Positions 58,631 to 64,000 of a DNA stretch of 64,000 nt are shown one piece after another (position 1 is the stretch's first letter; the number at the start of each line of letters is the position of its first letter). The notes under the pieces are model-generated. The model ran no database searches, was not told the origin of the DNA, and worked only from the letters and a program-made list of their open reading frames with translations. A program made the position numbers and the translations under genes. Location of the stretch: the NCBI GenBank assembly GCA_045642925.1, contig JAZUJW010000048.1, positions 62,001 to 126,000 of the forward strand, given 5' to 3'. The DNA comes from Firm-04 sp045642925 (lineage in GTDB: Bacteria; Bacillota; Clostridia; Oscillospirales; Ruminococcaceae).

Positions 58631-59713
58631 TCAGCGAATATCCTCCTGTCCATCACGGCGCACCCGCAGCATTCTGACGATTGCTTGTTCCAGCAGCATT
58701 TTCGGTGCAGTGCGGCTGGATTTGCAGGCGCGGTCGGTTTCCCGCAGAATGCGGATGCAGGTACGAAGCTGCGGCAGTGACATGGCAGTGCAGTCACGCA
58801 TTGCATATTTGACAGAAAATTCACGGTTTTTCGGGTATCCGAAATCCTCACAGATTTCGGAAATCTGTTTTGCGTTGCCTGCGCCGAGTTTTGCACGGTA
58901 TAAGTCGGTGAACGTGCCGCTGAGGATGGCAAGCAAGCCGAGAATGGTTTTGGCATCCTCACTGCGTGCGGTCAGCGCGGCAAGCAGCCGAAATGCGGTC
59001 GTACCGTCATTGCCCGTGACAGCACGCGCAAGCTGAAACGCATCGGCATCAGGCTGCTGTACGGTCAGTGCGTCAAGCATTTCGGAAGTGATGAGCGAAC
59101 CATCTGCACAAGCCATCAGCTTGTCCAGTTCGCTATGAATCAACGTAGAATCGCACAAACAGCGATTGGCTAGCAATTCTGCATCTCCGCGGGAAATGTC
59201 ACAGCCATGCCGTTTGGCACGCTCCATGATTTGTTTGCCAAGTTGTACGGCATTTTTCTTCTCGCAGATGCACAGAACGCCTTTTTTCTCGCAGATGCTT
59301 GCGATTTTCTTTTGTTTCGGGAGAAATACGGCTTCATTCCGTTTGACTTCATACACCGCAATGCCCTGTATCACAATCAGCACAACCACTCTTTCAGGTA
59401 AATCAGAAAGCAATTTTACGAGGTTGTCTGCGACAGTCGGTGCAAGCAAATCGCCGTCCAAGTCCCGAATCAGAATGACGTTATATGGCTGGAACATCGA
59501 GCAAAAACTGCACGCATCCGCCAAACGGTCATAGTCAAGTTCCTGCCCGTCAAATTCGGTGTATGCCATTGCATCGCCGTCTGTTAATTTTTTAATGATT
59601 TTTTGCAGGGTTTGCGTGACGGTAATGCCATCCTCTCCGCAAAGATAGCACAGCGAAGGCGGTGCGTCTGCGGCAAACTGCTTGACGGTATCTGTGGCAG
59701 AAAGCTTTGGCAT
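58631..59713 (-). CDS. holA: DNA polymerase III delta subunit
   Basis: The protein has 360 residues and is the clamp-loader subunit that opens the beta clamp. The start LCYLCGEDGITVTQTLQKII, the motif VILIRDLDGDLL, DISRGDAELLANRCLCDSTL and the C-terminal helical collar (MSLPQLRTCIRILRETDRAC) fit the HolA fold. AAAGGAG precedes the ATG. It follows comEC, a usual comEC-holA order in Firmicutes. Confidence 0.88.
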   Translation of the reverse strand: MPKLSATDTVKQFAADAPPSLCYLCGEDGITVTQTLQKIIKKLTDGDAMAYTEFDGQELDYDRLADACSFCSMFQPYNVILIRDLDGDLLAPTVADNLVKLLSDLPERVVVLIVIQGIAVYEVKRNEAVFLPKQKKIASICEKKGVLCICEKKNAVQLGKQIMERAKRHGCDISRGDAELLANRCLCDSTLIHSELDKLMACADGSLITSEMLDALTVQQPDADAFQLARAVTGNDGTTAFRLLAALTARSEDAKTILGLLAILSGTFTDLYRAKLGAGNAKQISEICEDFGYPKNREFSVKYAMRDCTAMSLPQLRTCIRILRETDRACKSSRTAPKMLLEQAIVRMLRVRRDGQEDIR

Positions 59714-59731
59714 GGCAGGAACTCCTTTCGA

Positions 59732-61753
59732 TTATGAAATCGCAGAAACGGTCATTGTACCGTCTGCGGCAATGGTCAGAATTTGATTGGCGGAAAGGTC
59801 ATCCATCGCAATGTTGAAATCCTGCACGCCTTGTTGAATGCGAAGGGCATCGTCCAGACAGCAGATTTCCACATCATCCAGTTGAATGTTGACGGATTCC
59901 GCAGAAAGAAATTGCGGCATACATCCGCAAATCGTTGTATTTTCATCGAAAACATCGTGTTCTGTGACATAGACTGCATTCGCATGATGCAGCGTGTCAT
60001 GATACGCCGCCGCCAAACGCGCACGACAAATCAACACTTCTGTTTCAGATTGTTGACAAAGGCTCAGATATTGCTGTACATAGTCTGCCGTCTGCGGACG
60101 CTTACTGAAATCAATCACGATGTTTTGTTGGTGATAAGTCAGCACCAGCGCAGTATTGTCATTTTTGCCGACTGATGCGATGCGAAGCGTATTCTGCATT
60201 TTCAGCGTTTCTGCGGTGTTTTGCACAGCAATCAGCAAAATGCATCCGCCCAATGTCCAGATGGCGGCACGGCGGCTTTTCGTCAGTGTAATGACGGCAA
60301 TCAACAGCACGAAACTCATGAAAATGAGCATTTGCGTTATTTTTTGATTGACAGACAAATGCGAGAATGGGAGTGTGGAAAGCCGTACAGCAATCCATGT
60401 CACCATGCGGCAAAGTGTCCCTGCAATCGGCAGAAGAAATGCGGTCAGTCCACCTGTCAACACTGTCAGCATTCCGATGCAGAGTGCGGGTGTGACCAGC
60501 GGCAGAATCAGCAGATTGCCGATTGGCGAAAACAACGAAGATTCGCCGCAAAGAAGTACCGATGCGGGAAAGACCGCAATCGACACACAGAGAAGGGAAA
60601 GCAGTTTTGTCCACAATCCGTGCATCTCTTGTTGAAAGAGCGTCCGTTTTGTGGAAACGGATGCATTTTTTGCTGTCATCCACGGCGCAAAAATGCCTAC
60701 GCCAGCCACGCCTGATACCGAAAGCCAGAATGACGCAGAACCAATCACATAGGGCGCGGCAATGGTACAGCAAATCATAGCAATGCAAAGGGAACGGGCG
60801 GTATTTCCGCGCCGTCCGAAAAAGCCAGCCGATTCGCCAAGCAGCAGCATAAATGCGGCACGATAAATCGAAACTGCCGAATCCACGATGGCGGCGAACA
60901 ATATGGTGACCAGCAAATGGATGCAGAAACGTAGTTTTTGCGGTGTCCCTGCGGCTTGCAGGAAGTAATTCAGCACGGTGCAAAGAAATACCAGATGCAG
61001 TCCTGAAACGGCAGTGACGTGACCAACACCTGTCTGATACAGTGCGGCACTGGTTTCCTCCGAAAGCAAATGCTTTTCGCCAAAGAGCATGGCTAGCAGA
61101 AGTCCCGCATCTTCTGTGGAAAGATGCGACTGAATCACAGCAGTCATGCGGTCACGAAAACGGCGAAGGAGCCGTTTCACCGAAAAAGCGTCCTGTTTGG
61201 TGACGCAGATATTTTCCGCAGAGGTGATGCGCAGATATTTTCCCTGTCCTGCGGCATATTCCGCTGTCCGATAGCAAAAATCACTGGGGATGACCGAAAG
61301 TTTTGCATCGAGCGACACACAGTCGCCGATTTGCATGACGGGGACAGCGCTGTTTGCGTACCAATCCGCTTCGGCTGGGATACCGTCAAAGGAAGTGCGC
61401 AGTGTATAACGAATGCTGTCGTTGGTATATCGCCGTACATCCGTGATTTTTGCTTCACAGGAAACGGTTTGTCCATCGAGTGCCAGCAGTGGTTGGCGTA
61501 TAAAGGTGTCATAGCCGCACCACAGTCCGACCGCCGCCGCCATGCCGACCAGACAGGCAATACACTGCCTGCGGGTACAGCCAAGCAAGTGAAACAATGC
61601 GAAACTTGCCGTCCCCATCAACAGCAACATCAACGGAAATGTGGAAACATCCGAAAAAACGAAAGCCGCCAGCAGTCCCGCAATCCATGCCGCCGTGAAG
61701 CATTCCGCGCCATGGGTATAAGCACCACTGTCGGCTTTTTCGTTGACGTTCAT
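59732..61753 (-). CDS. comEC: ComEC/Rec2 DNA-uptake channel with degenerate C-terminal domain
   Basis: The protein has 673 residues. N-terminal helices, an OB-like DUF4131 region (about 90-200) and the competence domain are present: LLLAMLFGEKHLLSEETSAA, QTGVGHVTAVSGLHLVFL, IYRAAFMLLLGESAGFFGRR. The C-terminal 150 residues align in position with the metallo-beta-lactamase-like domain of ComEC but have no HxHxDH motif (NIVIDFSKRP, then AYHDTLHHANAV). In other species that domain is thought to degrade the non-transported strand. The ATG at 61753 has no clear ribosome site. comEA is not adjacent. Confidence 0.88.
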   Translation of the reverse strand: MNVNEKADSGAYTHGAECFTAAWIAGLLAAFVFSDVSTFPLMLLLMGTASFALFHLLGCTRRQCIACLVGMAAAVGLWCGYDTFIRQPLLALDGQTVSCEAKITDVRRYTNDSIRYTLRTSFDGIPAEADWYANSAVPVMQIGDCVSLDAKLSVIPSDFCYRTAEYAAGQGKYLRITSAENICVTKQDAFSVKRLLRRFRDRMTAVIQSHLSTEDAGLLLAMLFGEKHLLSEETSAALYQTGVGHVTAVSGLHLVFLCTVLNYFLQAAGTPQKLRFCIHLLVTILFAAIVDSAVSIYRAAFMLLLGESAGFFGRRGNTARSLCIAMICCTIAAPYVIGSASFWLSVSGVAGVGIFAPWMTAKNASVSTKRTLFQQEMHGLWTKLLSLLCVSIAVFPASVLLCGESSLFSPIGNLLILPLVTPALCIGMLTVLTGGLTAFLLPIAGTLCRMVTWIAVRLSTLPFSHLSVNQKITQMLIFMSFVLLIAVITLTKSRRAAIWTLGGCILLIAVQNTAETLKMQNTLRIASVGKNDNTALVLTYHQQNIVIDFSKRPQTADYVQQYLSLCQQSETEVLICRARLAAAYHDTLHHANAVYVTEHDVFDENTTICGCMPQFLSAESVNIQLDDVEICCLDDALRIQQGVQDFNIAMDDLSANQILTIAADGTMTVSAIS

Positions 61754-61771
61754 ACGGTCAGCGGAAGAAAA

Positions 61772-62119
61772 TTACACACCCGATTCAGCAGACCAGCCCA
61801 TCGGCTTGCCCGCCAGCAGATGAAAATGGAGGTGCGGGACGGTTTGTCCTGCATCTTCGCCGCAGTTGGAAATGACACGGAAACCGCTGTCCAGTTTTTC
61901 CTGTGCGGCAACCTTTGCAATCGCGGTGAAGATTTTTCCCACAATATCAGCATTTTCCGCAGTAATGGCAGAAGCGCCTGAAATATGCTGCTTGGGGATA
62001 AAGAGATAATGGACAGGTGCAATGGGGCTGATGTCCTTAAATGCGAAAACAAATTCATCTTCATAGACTTTCGTGCTGGGAATTTCCCCTGCTACGATTT
62101 TGCAGAATAAACAATCCAT
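61772..62119 (-). CDS. HIT-family (HinT-like) nucleotide hydrolase
   Basis: The protein has 115 residues. It starts MDCLFCKIVAGEIPS, with DISPIAPVHYLFIPKQHISG and the histidine triad QTVPHLHFHLLAG. HinT-type enzymes hydrolyse nucleoside phosphoramidates such as AMP-lysine. AGGAGG precedes the ATG. It follows alaS by 50 bp. Confidence 0.94.
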   Translation of the reverse strand: MDCLFCKIVAGEIPSTKVYEDEFVFAFKDISPIAPVHYLFIPKQHISGASAITAENADIVGKIFTAIAKVAAQEKLDSGFRVISNCGEDAGQTVPHLHFHLLAGKPMGWSAESGV

Positions 62120-62169
62120 AACTTACCTCCTGATTTGTTGACATGATAAAAATAGTTGTAGATACCGAA

Positions 62170-64000
62170 TTATTTCTCGCTGAGGAATTCGCCTGCAATT
62201 TGCGGCAGCACTGCAATGGCTTCGTCTACCATATAGCTCTTGCCGATACCGCCCATTGCCGTATCAGGTCTGCCGCCGCCCTTACCGCCGGTCACAGCAG
62301 AAATGCGCTGAATCAGCTTGCCGGCATGAGCGCCCTTTGCAATTGCCGACTTGGAGCATACGCAGTAGAAATTACCGCTTTCGCCGTTGATACCTGCCAA
62401 CAGCGCAATGACATTTTCTTCGCGGTCACGAATCTGGTCACCCAGTGTGCGGAGCGTGTCAGGCTTCACATCGGTGAGCATTGCAGAAACGATTTTAATA
62501 CCTGCAATTTCTTTTGCATTGTTGAACAGTTCTGCCAGTTGACCGCCTGCGATTTTCTGGTTCAAACGGTCGATCTCTTTTGCCTGTTCGCGCAGTTCAT
62601 TTGCAGCGGCAGCGCACTTTTCAGGCAGTTCGGAGAAGTTTGCAAGCTTCATTGCCTTTGCGGAATTTGCAAGTGTTTCTTCTGCATTTTTGAGCAATGC
62701 CAGCACATTTGCGCCTGTTGCAAGTTCGATTCTGCGGACACCTGCCGCAACAGAACTTTCAGAGATGATTCTTGCAAGACCAAGCTGTGCAGTATTGGAA
62801 ACGTGCGTACCACCGCAGAATTCGATAGAAGAATCGCCTGCGCGGACAACACGGACGACATCGCCGTACTTTTCGCCGAACAATGCCATTGCACCAAGCT
62901 TTTTCGCATCCTCAATTGCCATTTCTTCCATGGTAACAGGCAATGCTGCAAAAATCTCGCGGTTGAGCAATTCTTCGACTTTTTCGATTTCCTGCGCAGT
63001 CATGGCAGAGAAGTGGGAGAAGTCGAAACGGCAGCGCTCTGCATTGACAAGCTGACCTGCCTGATGTACGTGGTCACCCAGTACCTTACGCAGTGCAGCC
63101 TGCAAAAGGTGTGCAGATGTGTGGTTTCTCATGATGGACATACGGCGGTCGGTATCCACTTTTGCGGAAACGGTATCGCCGACAGAAAGCGTACCTTCTT
63201 CGAGTGTACCCATGTGGAGGAAGTAACCGTCGCCGCCCTTCTGGGTGTCTGCGACTGCGAAAGTACCATTGCCTTCGATTTCGCCCATATCACCGACCTG
63301 ACCGCCGCTTTCTGCATAGAACGGTGTTTCGGAGAGGATGATGGCAGCATCCGTACCTGCTTCAATGCTATCCACAGGCTTGCCCTCTGCGAGGATGGCA
63401 AGAACCGTTGCTTCGCCTTCCATCTGATTGTAGCCGATGAACTTGGTTTTTGCGATATCTTTCGGAATAGAGAGGTCGCCGCCCCACGAAGTCTTTACTT
63501 TCGATGCACGGTCAGCTCTTGCACGCTTTTTCTGTTCATCCATCAGCGCATGGAATGCGTCAACGTCAACAGTCATGCCGTTTTCTGCAGCGATTTCCAC
63601 AGTGAGGTCAATCGGGAAACCATAGGTATCGCTCAACTGGAATGCATCCTGACCGGGAATGACAGTATTCTTGTCACGTTTGAGCGCGTGCATACAAGCC
63701 ACGAGCATATCCATGCCGCGGTCGATGGTGCGTGCAAAGCTTTCTTCTTCGTGACGGATAATCTTGGTGATGAGGTCTTTTTTCTCAATCAGTTCAGGAT
63801 ATGCGCCGCCGTTTTCCTTGATGACGGTTTCTGCGACCTGATAGAGGAACGGTTCACGAATGCCGAGGAGTCTGCCGTGACGGGCAGCGCGGCGCAGCAG
63901 ACGCTTCAGGACATAGCCTCTGCCCTCATTTGCGGGCGTAATGCCGTCGCCGACCATGAAAACGGTCGAACGAACGTGGTCGGTGATGACACGCAGAGAA
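62170..64000 (-). CDS. alaS: Alanyl-tRNA synthetase, 5' partial
   Basis: About 610 codons of the C-terminal part are visible; the frame runs off the right edge, and roughly 280 N-terminal residues of the catalytic domain are missing. Visible: MVGDGITPANEGRGYVLKRL (end of aminoacylation core), tRNA-recognition helices, the editing domain with NHTSAHLLQAALRKVLGDHV (H-x3-H) and FCGGTHVSNTAQLG (C-x3-H zinc/editing site), and the C-Ala domain with GKGGGRPDTAMGGIG. It attaches alanine to tRNA and edits Ser/Gly mischarging. Confidence 0.97.
   Translation of the reverse strand, partial: SLRVITDHVRSTVFMVGDGITPANEGRGYVLKRLLRRAARHGRLLGIREPFLYQVAETVIKENGGAYPELIEKKDLITKIIRHEEESFARTIDRGMDMLVACMHALKRDKNTVIPGQDAFQLSDTYGFPIDLTVEIAAENGMTVDVDAFHALMDEQKKRARADRASKVKTSWGGDLSIPKDIAKTKFIGYNQMEGEATVLAILAEGKPVDSIEAGTDAAIILSETPFYAESGGQVGDMGEIEGNGTFAVADTQKGGDGYFLHMGTLEEGTLSVGDTVSAKVDTDRRMSIMRNHTSAHLLQAALRKVLGDHVHQAGQLVNAERCRFDFSHFSAMTAQEIEKVEELLNREIFAALPVTMEEMAIEDAKKLGAMALFGEKYGDVVRVVRAGDSSIEFCGGTHVSNTAQLGLARIISESSVAAGVRRIELATGANVLALLKNAEETLANSAKAMKLANFSELPEKCAAAANELREQAKEIDRLNQKIAGGQLAELFNNAKEIAGIKIVSAMLTDVKPDTLRTLGDQIRDREENVIALLAGINGESGNFYCVCSKSAIAKGAHAGKLIQRISAVTGGKGGGRPDTAMGGIGKSYMVDEAIAVLPQIAGEFLSEK

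Noticed and set aside
1..64000. CRISPR arrays, rRNA genes, prophage or insertion sequences
   Set aside because: No spaced direct repeats, no rRNA-like segments, and no transposase, integrase or phage structural genes were seen on either strand.

Overview
The window looks like the replication-origin region of a Ruminococcus-like member of the Oscillospiraceae (Clostridia, Bacillota). This rests on gene families and order: dnaA-dnaN-yaaA-recF-remB-gyrB-gyrA, a sepF-divIVA-lspA division block, clostridial pfkA, spore genes (spoIIP, spoIVA, a SPOCS/LysM coat-type protein, gerW) and a secreted GH5 cellulase-type lipoprotein. Species cannot be decided from the sequence. No rRNA, CRISPR array, phage or insertion sequence was seen. 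One tRNA (Arg, anticodon CCG) is present. Housekeeping promoters are unusually clear: a TTG-type -35, a 17-nt spacer and a TATAAT-type -10.

Left arm (1-13.3 kb), mainly + strand: a 5'-truncated DUF4190 gene; a six-gene membrane-protein operon with its own Xre regulator (DUF2975, Xre, DUF4173, DUF2809, two unknowns); a PhoPR/OmpR-type two-component system on the - strand; a membrane GGDEF-EAL protein with degenerate active sites next to phosphofructokinase; a GH3 lipoprotein; and a membrane-anchored SGNH-like protein. Next come a probable orphan structured RNA (about 13.47-13.69 kb) and the GH5 cellulase, which is bracketed by two copies of an 18-bp palindromic repeat.

From 15.1 to 39 kb every gene lies on the - strand, co-directional with a replication fork leaving oriC leftwards. 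Reading in transcription order: dnaA, oriC, dnaN, yaaA, recF, remB, gyrB, two YcxB-like membrane proteins, gyrA, a small membrane protein, deoC, a phosphopantetheinyl transferase, an SDR, a double-domain ThyX-like protein, mutL, miaA, hfq, an HlyD-like adaptor, yggS, sepF, divIVA, lspA and an rluD-type pseudouridine synthase. oriC lies between dnaA and dnaN and shows TTTTCCACA-type DnaA boxes, a GC cluster and five DnaA-trios next to dnaN.

Right of dnaA the usual rpmH-rnpA-yidC cluster is absent. Instead there are a polysaccharide deacetylase, spoIIP, a YiiX-like hydrolase, tRNA-Arg, an atypical metG, a MATE exporter, a sporulation stretch (SPOCS/LysM, spoIVA, DUF2953, gerW) and rluB. The last 12 kb is - strand: an ECF sigma/anti-sigma pair, an ABC-F ATPase, an amidohydrolase, a degenerate MBOAT-like membrane protein, RNase M5, holA, comEC, a HIT protein and alaS (5' end outside the window).

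The most interesting signals are the tandem ThyX-like protein whose active-site motifs are divided between its halves, the hfq leader with a 7-codon peptide and competing stems, the candidate orphan RNA, the cellulase-flanking palindromes, the clear DnaA-trio origin, and several enzymes that have lost catalytic residues (GGDEF/EAL, SGNH, ComEC nuclease-like domain, MBOAT-like).
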